Origin: an uncultured Bacteroidales bacterium
GTDB lineage: Bacteria > Bacteroidota > Bacteroidia > Bacteroidales > UBA932
DNA: 56,509 nt
Assembly: GCA_934678915.1 (NCBI GenBank)
Contig: CAKUSF010000001.1
Coordinates: forward strand, 1-56,509
Reading direction: 5' to 3'
Below are positions 34,333 through 44,457 of this stretch, piece by piece. The position numbers and the translations under genes are program-made. Numbering within the stretch: position 1 is the first letter of the stretch; every line of letters starts with the position of its first letter. The notes under the pieces are model-generated. The model did no database searches, was not told where the DNA came from, and saw only the letters and a program-made list of their open reading frames with translations.

Positions 34333-36024
34333 ATGAATAAACACTTTTTCAGGGTGCTTGCAATCAGTGCTATCACACTGTGCCCTGTGTTCGCGGTCTC
34401 TTGCGGAGACGACAACAGCGATCTTGAAACAAGAGTTACAGTGCTTGAAGGAATGATCCGTTCCTTAGAGGAGGATCTTCAGAAAGCTATTGTGACAGGA
34501 TCCACAATTCTAAGCTCTTCTCAGGATGCCAATGGTGTCTGGACTTTGAATCTTAGCGATGGAAAAACAATCACAATCAACCCTTCTACGGGTGGTGGAG
34601 CTGACATTACCGTCGAGCAAAGAGATTCTGAGGTTGTAATTAAGGTTGGAGACAAGGAATATGTTCTCCCGCTCGGTGGTGGAAGCTATACTATGGTCTA
34701 TTGTCCTGAATATTCCGATGGCAATGTCCAGATGAATGCCAATGGTTCCGCCAATGTCGCTTTCCTCGTGACTCCGGGCATTTCAGCTGACGAATTGGCA
34801 TCAGCAAAGTTCACCGTAGCTGACGCCAGAGAGCTTAAGACACGTTCTGATGCAGGCTTGTTCGAGGTTAACGGTGCCTCTATTGAGGATGGTCGAGTAG
34901 TTCTCAACCTTGGCATCGCGGATGAGAAGGCTTCTGGTAAGACTTTTACTGTTGCAGTCAAGATGAGCGTCAAGAATGCTGAGATTAGCTCTAATTATTT
35001 CACACTTGTTGTTCCTGATGGAATCACCCTAAATGAGGATCTTTCTGGCTGCAAGTTCGTTGACGGTGTTAACCCTCAGCTTCAGGAGGACGGTTCATGG
35101 AACATTACCCTTTCCGGAGATTTTGACTTCCTTGGTGAGTTCGATCTGAACAACCTGTTCGCAGAGAAGCCAGCAGGCGCTGCCAAGTTCGGTCTTGCCG
35201 CTGCCCAGACTGGTACCGCTGCTGAGAAACTGGCTTGGATTCAGTCTTGCCTTAGCGACAGCAAGTGGAAGTGCGCAAGCAGGCCAGGCGCTGCTTTCCC
35301 TGAGGGTATCCTCTTTACTCTTAAGGTAGATAACGCGACAAGGTGCAAGTTCCGTGTGATTGTGAACGACCCTCTCGCAAACGTTGATTGGAAGAAGAGC
35401 ACTCTCAGCCCTAACGGACAGCATTTCGAGTATGGCCCGGTTGTCTCTGCTGGAGCAAGCCTTTCATTCGACTTCCAGAAGATGTTCGGGGACTATGAGA
35501 ACTTTGACCCAGATGTCAAAGGTGAAAAGTACTTTGGACATGGCGATGCCAAGAAGTTCTGCGAGGCTTGGTGCGGTTATTCTGTAACCCTTGACGGTGA
35601 GGATGTTGTCTATGTTGAGGATGGCTATCTCAAGGCCGGAGACGCGGGCAAGAAGTTCTGCAAATTCTCAAAGGGTATCTATTGGGTTCCTGGACAGACT
35701 TCCATCGCTGCCAGCCAACGCCAGAACTGGACCATGACAGATGATGAGAAGAAAGCTTTCGCTGGTTCAGAATGCAACGGAGAGATCATCGGAGGTTGGG
35801 ACGGAATCTCTGGAGAAGACATGGCCGCCTATGGAATCAGTGTTTCCGAAGATGGTAAGATTGTCTTTACTGACAAGTACCAGGGTCATGCCTGCCGTGT
35901 TGCTATGGGACCTAAATTCCAATACGATTACGGTGAGGTTGAGATCGGTAATTACTGGACTGCTTTCGTTTGGTTCAACCGCCGTGTTTGTCCTGAAGGG
36001 CTCAAAGACCCGGCTTCAAGGTAA
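34333..36024 (+). CDS. DUF4988 surface lipoprotein
   Basis: A 563-residue lipoprotein (lipobox FAVSC) starting with a short coiled coil (DLETRVTVLEGMIRSLEEDL), as in DUF4988 proteins. It is followed by beta-rich sequence (WTLNLSDGKTITIN, EVVIKVGDKEYVLP) and a C-terminal region with many Gly, Phe and Trp. Such proteins are encoded next to SusC/SusD and may be surface glycan-binding proteins. The ligand is unknown. Confidence 0.75.
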   Translation: MNKHFFRVLAISAITLCPVFAVSCGDDNSDLETRVTVLEGMIRSLEEDLQKAIVTGSTILSSSQDANGVWTLNLSDGKTITINPSTGGGADITVEQRDSEVVIKVGDKEYVLPLGGGSYTMVYCPEYSDGNVQMNANGSANVAFLVTPGISADELASAKFTVADARELKTRSDAGLFEVNGASIEDGRVVLNLGIADEKASGKTFTVAVKMSVKNAEISSNYFTLVVPDGITLNEDLSGCKFVDGVNPQLQEDGSWNITLSGDFDFLGEFDLNNLFAEKPAGAAKFGLAAAQTGTAAEKLAWIQSCLSDSKWKCASRPGAAFPEGILFTLKVDNATRCKFRVIVNDPLANVDWKKSTLSPNGQHFEYGPVVSAGASLSFDFQKMFGDYENFDPDVKGEKYFGHGDAKKFCEAWCGYSVTLDGEDVVYVEDGYLKAGDAGKKFCKFSKGIYWVPGQTSIAASQRQNWTMTDDEKKAFAGSECNGEIIGGWDGISGEDMAAYGISVSEDGKIVFTDKYQGHACRVAMGPKFQYDYGEVEIGNYWTAFVWFNRRVCPEGLKDPASR

Positions 36025-36045
36025 TAATCTTGTACAGAATATTCT

Positions 36046-39000
36046 ATGAAATATAGATTTTCAATATTTATAATGGTTCTGATGATGGTTCTCCCGTTAT
36101 CGACCTATGCCCAGCAACGTTTGGTGCAGGGCGTGGTTCTGGACAACCTGGGAGAGCCCCTCATCGGGGCAGGTGTCGTGGTGCAGGGAACCCATACGGG
36201 TGCCACCACTGACATGGATGGAAAGTTTTCCCTCCAGGCTTCTCCAAAGGACAAGCTGGTCGTGAGCTTTCTAGGCTTCCAAGATGTCATCGTTGAGGCG
36301 ACTTCGACTAATCTGAGGGTCGTCCTTCAGCCTGACTCGAATTTCATCGAGGAGACTATTGTAGTTGGTTACGGTGCTAGAAAGAAGGCTACCGTCACGG
36401 GTGCCATCTCAGCAGTTAACAACAAGGAGATTGCTGTCACCAAGAACGAAAACGTTGTGAACATGCTCTCTGGTAAGATTCCTGGTGTGAGAATCACCCA
36501 GAACTCTTCCCAGCCTGGCGAGTTCAACAACAACATCGACATCCGTGGTATGGGAACACCACTCATCATCGTTGATGGTATTCCACGTGATCAAGCTTAT
36601 TTCTCACGTATGGACTCCAACGAAATTGACAATGTTTCCGTTCTTAAGGACGCGTCTGCTGCCATTTATGGTGTGCGTGCCGCCAACGGTGTCATTCTAG
36701 TGACCACAAAGCACGGTTCTTCAGCGACAGAAGGGAAGTTTGACATCACTTTCAGTGGTAACTATGGATGGCAGAGATTCCTTTACCTTCCTTCCACTGC
36801 TGACGCTGCTACCCACATGCTCATCATCAACGAGAAACAGGCTAACAGCTTCAACAGCAACTACCCGATCAGAGCAACGCCTAAATACACTTGGGATGAG
36901 ATCCTTGCATATTCCTCTGGTGAGAAGCAGGGCACAAACTGGACAGCTGAACTGTTCGATGATGTTTCTCCGCAGTCTCAGTACAACATGAGTGTGAACG
37001 GAACCTCTGACAAGATTGACTACTTCTTCAATGTAGGTTACATGGAGCAGATGGGCTCGTACAAGAGTCACTCACTCAACTATAACAGATGGAATTTCCG
37101 TAGCACGGTCGATGCGAGAATTACCAAGAGACTTCGCTCTACGATCCAGCTCAGCGGTTATGCTGATGAGAAAAATCAGCCTAACACAACCATTTGGGCA
37201 GTCTATAAGAAGGCTTGGACCTACAGGCCTACTTCCCAGGCATGGATAAATGGTGATCACGAGCTTCCGGCTTATGACTCTGAGATGCTTGAGTCTGAGA
37301 ATCCAGTAGCAGCGACCGACAGCAGGTTCGCAGGATACCGAAAGGAAAAGCGCTACAACTTCAACGGCAACATGTCTCTCACTTATGACATCCCAGGCGT
37401 TGATGGTCTGAACGCCAAAGCTTTCTACAGCTACGACTACTACACCACTGACAATTCTGAATATCTCCGTACCTACAATCTGTACGACATTGACAGTGAC
37501 GGTAATCTTCAGCAGTTTGTAAGAAATAGCCCTGGTACTGTCCAAAGAAGCACTAATCCGAATTTCGGAACTGTGATGCAGTTGTCTCTCAACTACAGCC
37601 ATAAGTTCCTTGACGCTCACAACGTCAGCGCTATGGTTCTTTACGAGGAGCAGTACAACAAGTGGGACAACTTCTACGCAAAAAGAGAGATGTTCCTTGA
37701 CAGTGAATATCTTTTCGCAGGAGAGGATGAGAATCAGGTCGGTTCAATGGACGGACTCGGTGACATCAGCCGTCGTGCATGGATCGGACGTCTCAGCTAT
37801 GACTACAAAGGCAAGTACATCATTGATTTCGCTGCCCGTTACGATGCTTCATCCAGATTCCCGAAGGATAACCGTTGGGGACTATTCCCTTCTGTGTCAG
37901 CTGCATGGCGTCTAAGCGAGGAACCGTTCATCAAGAATAATCTTACTTGGGTCAACAATTTTAAGATCAGAGCTTCTTGGGGACGTCTTGGTGACGATGC
38001 AAGTGCAGGCACTTATCCTCCGACAGTCGTTGGCTACAACATTGAGAAAAACAAACTTGGTTGGTACTACGACTCCTCTCTCATGGTCGGAGTGTCTCCG
38101 ACTTCCATTCCGAACCCTAATCTGACATGGTACACGTCAGATACCTACAACCTTGGAGTCGATTTGGATTTGTGGAATCAGAAACTGGGGGCTACATTCG
38201 AGGTGTTTGAGCGTCGCCGTCATGGCCTTCTGGCCACATCGTCAGTCGTTCTTCCTGGAATTGTAGGAGCTTCGATGCCTCAAGAGAACCTCGAAAGTGA
38301 CATGACTTTCGGTTGGGAAATTCAGCTCACTCACCGCAACAAGATTGGAGATGTGAACTACTGGGCTTCAGCACAGCTCTCTGCTACAAAGAATCGTTGG
38401 CTTTACCATCTTGATTCTCAGGCTGGAAACTCTATGGAGAATTGGTATAGAGGATCTGTTTCAGGACGTAACAAGGACATCTGGTTCTCTATTGAAGAGG
38501 GCGGACGTTTCGAGAATTACGAGCAGATTCAGAATCACGGAACCACTGGAACTAATTATGGTCAAGGAACTCTTCCTGGTGACTATTGGTACAAGGACTG
38601 GAACGGTGACGGTATAGTTGACGGCAACGACAACCACCCAGTTGCGACCTACAACATGCCGGTATTTAACTATGGTATCACTCTCGGTGCTCAGTGGAAA
38701 GGCATTGATGTGTCCGCAAACTTCGCTGGTGCTGCTGGAATATACAACCTTTATGATGAGGTGTTTACTGAGGTCGGACCATTCAACGGAGGAGCAGTGC
38801 TTGACATCTACAAGGATCGTTGGCACACCGTGAATGTCGATGATGATCCTTGGAATCCTAACACAGAGTGGGTCAAGGGCTACTATCCGGCCACAAGCCA
38901 TAGCTTCAAGGAAGGTACAACTGGTATCAAAAACACATCCTACATGCGTCTTAAGACTCTTGAGGTTGGTTATACCCTTCCAGAGAGACTTCTCAAAGCT

Positions 39001-39177
39001 GTCAAGGTCAAGGATGTCCGAATCTATTTCAGTGGCTACAACCTCTTGACATTCTGTGGAATGAAGGACATCGATCCTGAACGCCCAGGTGCTTCTGGTG
39101 GAGTAGGCGGCAACGTCGCGTTTTACAACTATCCGGTCAACAAGACCTACAACATCGGTGCGACACTTAAGTTCTAA
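36046..39177 (+). CDS. SusC-like TonB-dependent transporter
   Basis: A 1043-residue outer-membrane protein. After a signal peptide come a carboxypeptidase-regulatory-like domain (VVLDNLGEPLIGAGVVVQG, TDMDGKFSL), the plug with EETIVVGYGARKKATVTGAI, IRGMGTPLIIVDGIP and SVLKDASAAIYGVRAANG, and a 22-strand barrel ending YNIGATLKF. It imports oligosaccharides with energy from TonB. There is no N-terminal signalling extension, so no anti-sigma factor partner is expected. SusD follows 14 bases later. Confidence 0.96.
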   Translation: MKYRFSIFIMVLMMVLPLSTYAQQRLVQGVVLDNLGEPLIGAGVVVQGTHTGATTDMDGKFSLQASPKDKLVVSFLGFQDVIVEATSTNLRVVLQPDSNFIEETIVVGYGARKKATVTGAISAVNNKEIAVTKNENVVNMLSGKIPGVRITQNSSQPGEFNNNIDIRGMGTPLIIVDGIPRDQAYFSRMDSNEIDNVSVLKDASAAIYGVRAANGVILVTTKHGSSATEGKFDITFSGNYGWQRFLYLPSTADAATHMLIINEKQANSFNSNYPIRATPKYTWDEILAYSSGEKQGTNWTAELFDDVSPQSQYNMSVNGTSDKIDYFFNVGYMEQMGSYKSHSLNYNRWNFRSTVDARITKRLRSTIQLSGYADEKNQPNTTIWAVYKKAWTYRPTSQAWINGDHELPAYDSEMLESENPVAATDSRFAGYRKEKRYNFNGNMSLTYDIPGVDGLNAKAFYSYDYYTTDNSEYLRTYNLYDIDSDGNLQQFVRNSPGTVQRSTNPNFGTVMQLSLNYSHKFLDAHNVSAMVLYEEQYNKWDNFYAKREMFLDSEYLFAGEDENQVGSMDGLGDISRRAWIGRLSYDYKGKYIIDFAARYDASSRFPKDNRWGLFPSVSAAWRLSEEPFIKNNLTWVNNFKIRASWGRLGDDASAGTYPPTVVGYNIEKNKLGWYYDSSLMVGVSPTSIPNPNLTWYTSDTYNLGVDLDLWNQKLGATFEVFERRRHGLLATSSVVLPGIVGASMPQENLESDMTFGWEIQLTHRNKIGDVNYWASAQLSATKNRWLYHLDSQAGNSMENWYRGSVSGRNKDIWFSIEEGGRFENYEQIQNHGTTGTNYGQGTLPGDYWYKDWNGDGIVDGNDNHPVATYNMPVFNYGITLGAQWKGIDVSANFAGAAGIYNLYDEVFTEVGPFNGGAVLDIYKDRWHTVNVDDDPWNPNTEWVKGYYPATSHSFKEGTTGIKNTSYMRLKTLEVGYTLPERLLKAVKVKDVRIYFSGYNLLTFCGMKDIDPERPGASGGVGGNVAFYNYPVNKTYNIGATLKF

Positions 39178-39191
39178 ACGGTTAAAGGATT

Positions 39192-41177
39192 ATGAAAGCA
39201 TACAAATTCATTCTTTGCGTAGCTGCGGCAGCGATTGCTGCTGTTTCATGTAACGACATGGATCTTGAACCTAAGGGTATCATCGATGAGGGTACTCTGT
39301 TCAAGTCGGACTACGGTATCAAGAAATATTTCGCTGGTATTTACAACGAGCTTCCTATCGAGGATTTCAACTACAAGGCTTCGGATGATGAGAAAGGATA
39401 TTCAGTGTCCAATGCCGGTGGCTCCCACAACGGGAACGTTTGGCAGGCTCAGAAGGGCTCAGGTTCAGTGCTTTGCGCTGAAGCTACCGGTCGTGGTAAC
39501 GGAGACATGTCAGGTGCTTGGGGCTATTGGCCTTATGGTGACATCCGTCTCATCAACAACTTTATCCAGAATTTCCCAGACTACAAGGACAACTTCACTG
39601 AGCAGGCTTACAATGAGCACCTTGGAGAGGCGTATTTCCTCAGGGCTTTCTTCTACTTCGGAATGGTGAAGCGTTACGGAGGAGTCCCTCTCGTCAAAGA
39701 GGTTCTTGATCCTACAGCGGAACTTGAGTCACTCAGACTTCCTAGAAGCACTGAATATGAATGCTGGAAGTTCATCCATGACGATCTTGAGTTTGCTATG
39801 GAGAACATGACAGCGGACAAGTCAGTTCCAGGACGTGCGAACAGGTACGCAGCTGCTGCTTTGATGTCAAAGGCCATGCTCTATGCCGGTTGTGTCGCAA
39901 AGTACAACCAGTACACAGGAGTGACTGGCAAGGCTACAGAGGCCGGACTCATGGGAATGGATCCATCTGTGGCAGCTGAGTTCTTTAAGTACGCCTACGA
40001 TGCTTGCAAATTCATCAAGGATGGTGGCTACACTCTTCACGATGGTAGTGACAAGGTTGCGGCCTACAAGCAGACCTTTGTCGAACTCTGTTCCGATGAA
40101 GACATATTCGTAAAGATTTATGGTCCTAAGGCTACTACAGGTTGGAACATGTCACTTTTCCACTGTTGGGACACTATGGTCCTTCCAAAGGGAACCAACA
40201 TGGCTAATGATGTGGGTGCTGCCCTTCATCCAGTGTGGGATCTTATAGGTCTTTACGAGACTCCTGCCGTTGTGGACGAGAATGACAATCCTGTTCGTTT
40301 CAACGAGCTTAAAGACTTCTGGGACAATGATGTGATGGAGCCACGCTGCAAGGCTAACTTCTTCTTCTCTGGAATGACGGAGCCTGTGTCCAAGACTGTT
40401 CTTGACATTCAGGCTGGAGTTTATACCTCCTATCCCGGCACAGCCAAGGACGGATGTCCTGACACAAATGTCGAGACTGACTACACTCAGAAATACCGCA
40501 TCAGAGGCAGTCAGCCGGGTACAGTGCAGAAAGTCGGTGACTATGGTGATGTCAAGATCAACGGAGCCAACGGTTACGCTACAGGTACCGGTGATGAAGG
40601 CTACAGCACCACAGGTGTTTTCATTCAGAAATATGTTGACTACAACATCGATCCTGCCCTTCGTGTACTCTTCGGCAGCACACAGCCATGGAAGGTTTTC
40701 CGTTACGGTGAAATCCTCTGCAACTGGGCTGAGGCAGCTTATGAGCTTGGTCTTGAGACAGGTGACGAGAATCTCAAGAAAGAGGCTTTTGAGCATGTCA
40801 ATGAGATTAGAAACAGAGCGGGTGCCCATCCTCATGAGATGGTAGCTTCTCCTGCCGACATCGGAGAGGAACTTTACGGATTCCCACTTGATGAGAACCT
40901 TAAGTACATCCGCGATGAGCGCAAGAGGGAACTCTGCTTCGAGAATCAGGGCGAGTTTGACCAGCGTCGTTGGAGAATCTCACATGCCATTTACAACAAC
41001 TACTATCCAAAAGTGCTCTTCGGGTACAAGGTTCTTGATGAGAACAAGTACATCTTCCTCAATGAGACGGAGGTGTTCGGCAGGAGTCTTACCTACGACA
41101 AGATCCGTTACTACGAGAACATCCCTAGCGGAGAGATCAACAAGAATCCTAACCTTGTTCGTAACGATGGTTATTAG
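39192..41177 (+). CDS. SusD-like nutrient-binding lipoprotein
   Basis: A 661-residue lipoprotein (lipobox AAVSC), followed by MDLEPKGIIDEGTLF. TPR-like helices include EAYFLRAFFYFGMVKRYGGVP and ILCNWAEAAYELG, and the C-terminus has RDERKRELCFENQGEFD with QRRWR, all family landmarks. It caps the SusC pore at the cell surface and binds the incoming glycan. It is longer than the common 520-600 residues. Confidence 0.95.
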   Translation: MKAYKFILCVAAAAIAAVSCNDMDLEPKGIIDEGTLFKSDYGIKKYFAGIYNELPIEDFNYKASDDEKGYSVSNAGGSHNGNVWQAQKGSGSVLCAEATGRGNGDMSGAWGYWPYGDIRLINNFIQNFPDYKDNFTEQAYNEHLGEAYFLRAFFYFGMVKRYGGVPLVKEVLDPTAELESLRLPRSTEYECWKFIHDDLEFAMENMTADKSVPGRANRYAAAALMSKAMLYAGCVAKYNQYTGVTGKATEAGLMGMDPSVAAEFFKYAYDACKFIKDGGYTLHDGSDKVAAYKQTFVELCSDEDIFVKIYGPKATTGWNMSLFHCWDTMVLPKGTNMANDVGAALHPVWDLIGLYETPAVVDENDNPVRFNELKDFWDNDVMEPRCKANFFFSGMTEPVSKTVLDIQAGVYTSYPGTAKDGCPDTNVETDYTQKYRIRGSQPGTVQKVGDYGDVKINGANGYATGTGDEGYSTTGVFIQKYVDYNIDPALRVLFGSTQPWKVFRYGEILCNWAEAAYELGLETGDENLKKEAFEHVNEIRNRAGAHPHEMVASPADIGEELYGFPLDENLKYIRDERKRELCFENQGEFDQRRWRISHAIYNNYYPKVLFGYKVLDENKYIFLNETEVFGRSLTYDKIRYYENIPSGEINKNPNLVRNDGY

Positions 41178-41211
41178 TAGATAGTTGAACTTCAATAAGA
41201 ACAGAACAAAA

Positions 41212-41952
41212 ATGAAGAATATTAACATTTCAAGGATTCTGATTGTGCTGCTTCTCGGCTTTGCAGCCGTGTCTTGCATGAAGATTGACAACTTCGATGC
41301 TCCATCTGCAAAAATCAACGGCAGAGTCATCGACAAGACCACCGGTCAGAACATGCTGGTTGATCATGGCGACACTCACATCCGCATTTGGGAGAAGAGC
41401 TACAGCTCCAATCCTACCCCTCAGGGACTTGCTGTCAAGATGGACGGAACCTATAACAATACAAAGTTGTTTTCAGGTACTTATGACATGCTTCCTTACG
41501 ATGGAGCCTACTGGCCTTGCGACACGACCTACAACGTGAAGATTGGCAAGAAGGGCACGACAGTGGATTTCGAGGTTGTTCCTTATCTCCATGTAGTTGA
41601 CTTTAAAACTGAACTCGATGGGCTGAATCTTACTCTCAGCTGCCGTCTTCAGGCTCCTGTGACAGAGAATCTTCCTCAGGTGGTGGAAATTCGTCCGTTC
41701 CTCAGTCTCAATCAGTACTGTGGTGCTGCCAACCACATTGACTATTACTACACCGACACCTACAAAATTGGTATTCGCAAACTTTGGAACAAATTGGGCG
41801 ATGCTTCAGGTGAAGGTTTCGAGACCTATTCGGTCACTCTTCCGGTCAAGGCTGGCTACACTTATTGGTGCCGTATGGGTGTTCAGGTCAACAACACCTT
41901 CAAGAACTGGAATTATTCCGAAATTATCAAGGTCGAAATACCTAAGCAATAG
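41212..41952 (+). CDS. DUF3823 lipoprotein
   Basis: I use ATG 41212, where the lipoprotein signal MKNINISRILIVLLLGFAAVSC begins, rather than an upstream TTG. The 246-residue protein matches the DUF3823 pattern: INGRVIDKTTGQNM, IRIWEKSYSSNPTPQGLAVK, MDGTYNNTKLFSGTYDM, and a second beta-sandwich with YTYWCRMGVQVNNTF. These proteins follow SusD in many loci and are thought to be surface glycan-binding proteins. Confidence 0.82.
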   Translation: MKNINISRILIVLLLGFAAVSCMKIDNFDAPSAKINGRVIDKTTGQNMLVDHGDTHIRIWEKSYSSNPTPQGLAVKMDGTYNNTKLFSGTYDMLPYDGAYWPCDTTYNVKIGKKGTTVDFEVVPYLHVVDFKTELDGLNLTLSCRLQAPVTENLPQVVEIRPFLSLNQYCGAANHIDYYYTDTYKIGIRKLWNKLGDASGEGFETYSVTLPVKAGYTYWCRMGVQVNNTFKNWNYSEIIKVEIPKQ

Positions 41953-41965
41953 CTGAATCATTTCT

Positions 41966-43435
41966 ATGAAACGAACAAGCATTCTGATTACATCGTTTCT
42001 GGTTGCGATAACCTTCTCCTGTAAAAAGGAGGAGGTTATTCCGGAACCAGTTGTCAAACCAGATCCACCTGCTACAGAAAAGACTTACAATGATCTGGGT
42101 TTCACGCCTCACAAGGATGGAGAACCGTATGACACTTATGAGGGTCTTGTGATGGCGGGCTACCAAGGCTGGTTCGGTACACCGGGAGACGGGTGCAGCC
42201 ACTCGAAGCATGAGAACACAAAGTGGTACCACTATCGCGAGAATGATGTTTTCAAACCTGGGGTACTGCAAAACTCAATTGATTTCTGGCCGGATGTTTC
42301 GGAGTACGAGAAGACTTACGAGACGGAGTTCACTCTTCCGAACGGTAAGAAGGCCCATGTCTTCAGTTCCTACGATGAGTCCAGCGTCCTTCTTCATTTC
42401 AAATGGATGAAGGAATATGGCATAGACGGTGCTTTTATGCAGAGGTTTGTCGGGGAGGTGATAAACAATCCTGACGGGGCGGATCACTTCAACAAAGTTC
42501 TTGAGTCAGCAATGAAAGGCTCGACCAAGTACCAGAGGGCGATCTGCGTCATGTATGACCTTGGAGGATTCTCTTCGACCAACAACAAGGAACTCGTACT
42601 TAAGGACATCAAGTCGATTTCTGACAAGTACAATCTTTTTGACCGCAATGCCGGACAGAAGTATTATCTCTATCAGAACGGGAAACCACTTGTTACCCTT
42701 TGGGGTGTGGGATTCTCCGGCACAAAAGCCTACACGACTGAGATGGTTTCCGATCTTGTGGACGGATTGAAGGAGATGGGCTTCAGCGTGATGCTTGGGG
42801 TTCCGACCTATTGGCGGGCCGGTGGCGGAGACACCGAAAGCGGCATGGCTCTCAAGAATCTGATCAAGAAGGTCGATGTGATCATGCCTTGGTTTGTCGG
42901 ACGGTACGACAACACTAACTTTGACTCATTCAAGACAAAGATCATCCCTTCGGACATCTCATGGTGTCAGACCAATAATGTCGGCTATGCCCCTTTGTGC
43001 TATGTCGGTTCATCCGACAGGAATATGCACCCGAACAACGGAATCGTAGGGCGCTTCAAGGGAGAGTTCTACTGGAAGCAGGCCTACTATGCCATCTCTA
43101 AGGGTGCCAAGATGCTATACATCGCGATGTTCGATGAGATTGATGAAGGAACTGCAATCTTCAAATGCTTGAACCAGAAGGACGTTCCAAGCAATGTCGC
43201 ACAGGAGGATTACTATGTGATTTATCGTGGCGGTAACTATTACAAGCGTTCCACTCCGGTTGAGGTAGACGAATCCAAAGGTGAGTGGTGCACAAAGGTC
43301 AATGACCTTAACATCGGATTTGTCGGGATTGAGGATGACCTTGCATCAGACTACTACCTCTGGTTGGTAGGACAGTCGAGGGCTATGCTCCGTGGTGAAA
43401 TTCCGCTCGAATCTTCAATTCCTTTAAGAAAATGA
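41966..43435 (+). CDS. GH71/99-like lipoprotein, paralog 2
   Basis: A 489-residue lipoprotein (lipobox ITFSC) with the same core as the protein at 17885: MAGYQGWFGTPGDGC, WPDVSEYEKTY, FSSYDESSVLLHFKWMKEYG, DGAFMQRF, and MFDEIDEGTAIFK with Glu at about 391 and 394. A longer insert near 405-450 is specific to this copy. Being lipidated and following the SusC/D genes, it is the best candidate for a cell-surface endo-acting enzyme. Confidence 0.75.
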   Translation: MKRTSILITSFLVAITFSCKKEEVIPEPVVKPDPPATEKTYNDLGFTPHKDGEPYDTYEGLVMAGYQGWFGTPGDGCSHSKHENTKWYHYRENDVFKPGVLQNSIDFWPDVSEYEKTYETEFTLPNGKKAHVFSSYDESSVLLHFKWMKEYGIDGAFMQRFVGEVINNPDGADHFNKVLESAMKGSTKYQRAICVMYDLGGFSSTNNKELVLKDIKSISDKYNLFDRNAGQKYYLYQNGKPLVTLWGVGFSGTKAYTTEMVSDLVDGLKEMGFSVMLGVPTYWRAGGGDTESGMALKNLIKKVDVIMPWFVGRYDNTNFDSFKTKIIPSDISWCQTNNVGYAPLCYVGSSDRNMHPNNGIVGRFKGEFYWKQAYYAISKGAKMLYIAMFDEIDEGTAIFKCLNQKDVPSNVAQEDYYVIYRGGNYYKRSTPVEVDESKGEWCTKVNDLNIGFVGIEDDLASDYYLWLVGQSRAMLRGEIPLESSIPLRK

Positions 43436-43439
43436 TCAA

Positions 43440-44441
43440 ATGAACATGAATATTAATAAAATAATCTTGGGGACTGCCATCATCACAGTAGGTGTTGCTT
43501 CTTTGGCTTCGTGCGGTTGCTCTAAACAGGCCAAAGACTCTAAAGAAGAGGTGGTTGAACTCCAGATGCCAAAGAACCCTTTTATAACAGATTTGTACCT
43601 TGCGGATCCTTCGGCTCACGTTTGGGAGGACGGCAGGCTTTATGTCTATCCATCCCATGACGTTGATCCTCCAAGAGGCTGTGACCTGATGGATCGCTAC
43701 CATGTCTATTCCACAACCGACATGGTTAACTGGACTGATCATGGTGAGATTCTGAATTCCTCTCAAGTGCCTTGGGGGCGAGAGGAAGGTGGATTCATGT
43801 GGGCGCCTGACTGTGCCTACAAAGATGGCACATATTACTTCTATTTCCCTCATCCGTCAGGCTCAGACTGGAACAGCACATGGAAAGTCGGGATTGCCAC
43901 GAGCAAGTACCCTGACCGTGATTTCAAAGTTCAGGGCTACATTGAAGGCCTTGGGGATGCCTTTGCCATGATTGACCCTTGTGTCTTCGTTGACAATGAT
44001 GGGCGTGCCTACTTCTACTATGGGGGCGGTGGCCGCATCATCGGAGCCAAGCTTAAAGACAATATGATAGAGATTGACGGAGAAATTGTGAATATCCAGG
44101 GACTAAAGGACTATCACGAAGGTCCGTGGGTGTTCCGTCGCAACGATCACTACTACCTAATGTACGCTGACAACCATCAGGAACCGGGTAGAGGTGGTGC
44201 TAATCAACTCAGGTATGCCGTAAGCAAGAGTCCTCTCGGTCCTTGGGACTACAAAGGCATTATCCTGAAGCCTACTGATTGCGACACCAGTCATGGTTCT
44301 ATTGTGAAGTACAAAGGCCAGTGGTATCTCTTCTATCACAATTGTTCCATCTCCGGTAGGGGCAATCTGCGCAGCATCTGTGTGGATAAACTCTATTTCA
44401 ACGAGGACGGAACAATCAAAGAAGTGATTCAGACTAAGTAA
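43440..44441 (+). CDS. GH43 lipoprotein, paralog 2
   Basis: A 333-residue GH43 protein with lipobox ASLASC. The acids are in LADPSAHVW, MIDPCVFVDNDG and DYHEGPWVFRRND. It is closely similar to the enzyme at 30803 (shared PPRGCDLMD, NWTDHGEIL and EGGFMWAPDCAYK), so the pair arose by duplication, one copy soluble and one membrane-anchored. The start lies four bases after the previous stop. Confidence 0.88.
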   Translation: MNMNINKIILGTAIITVGVASLASCGCSKQAKDSKEEVVELQMPKNPFITDLYLADPSAHVWEDGRLYVYPSHDVDPPRGCDLMDRYHVYSTTDMVNWTDHGEILNSSQVPWGREEGGFMWAPDCAYKDGTYYFYFPHPSGSDWNSTWKVGIATSKYPDRDFKVQGYIEGLGDAFAMIDPCVFVDNDGRAYFYYGGGGRIIGAKLKDNMIEIDGEIVNIQGLKDYHEGPWVFRRNDHYYLMYADNHQEPGRGGANQLRYAVSKSPLGPWDYKGIILKPTDCDTSHGSIVKYKGQWYLFYHNCSISGRGNLRSICVDKLYFNEDGTIKEVIQTK

Positions 44442-44457
44442 TTACGGTTGAAACCAA

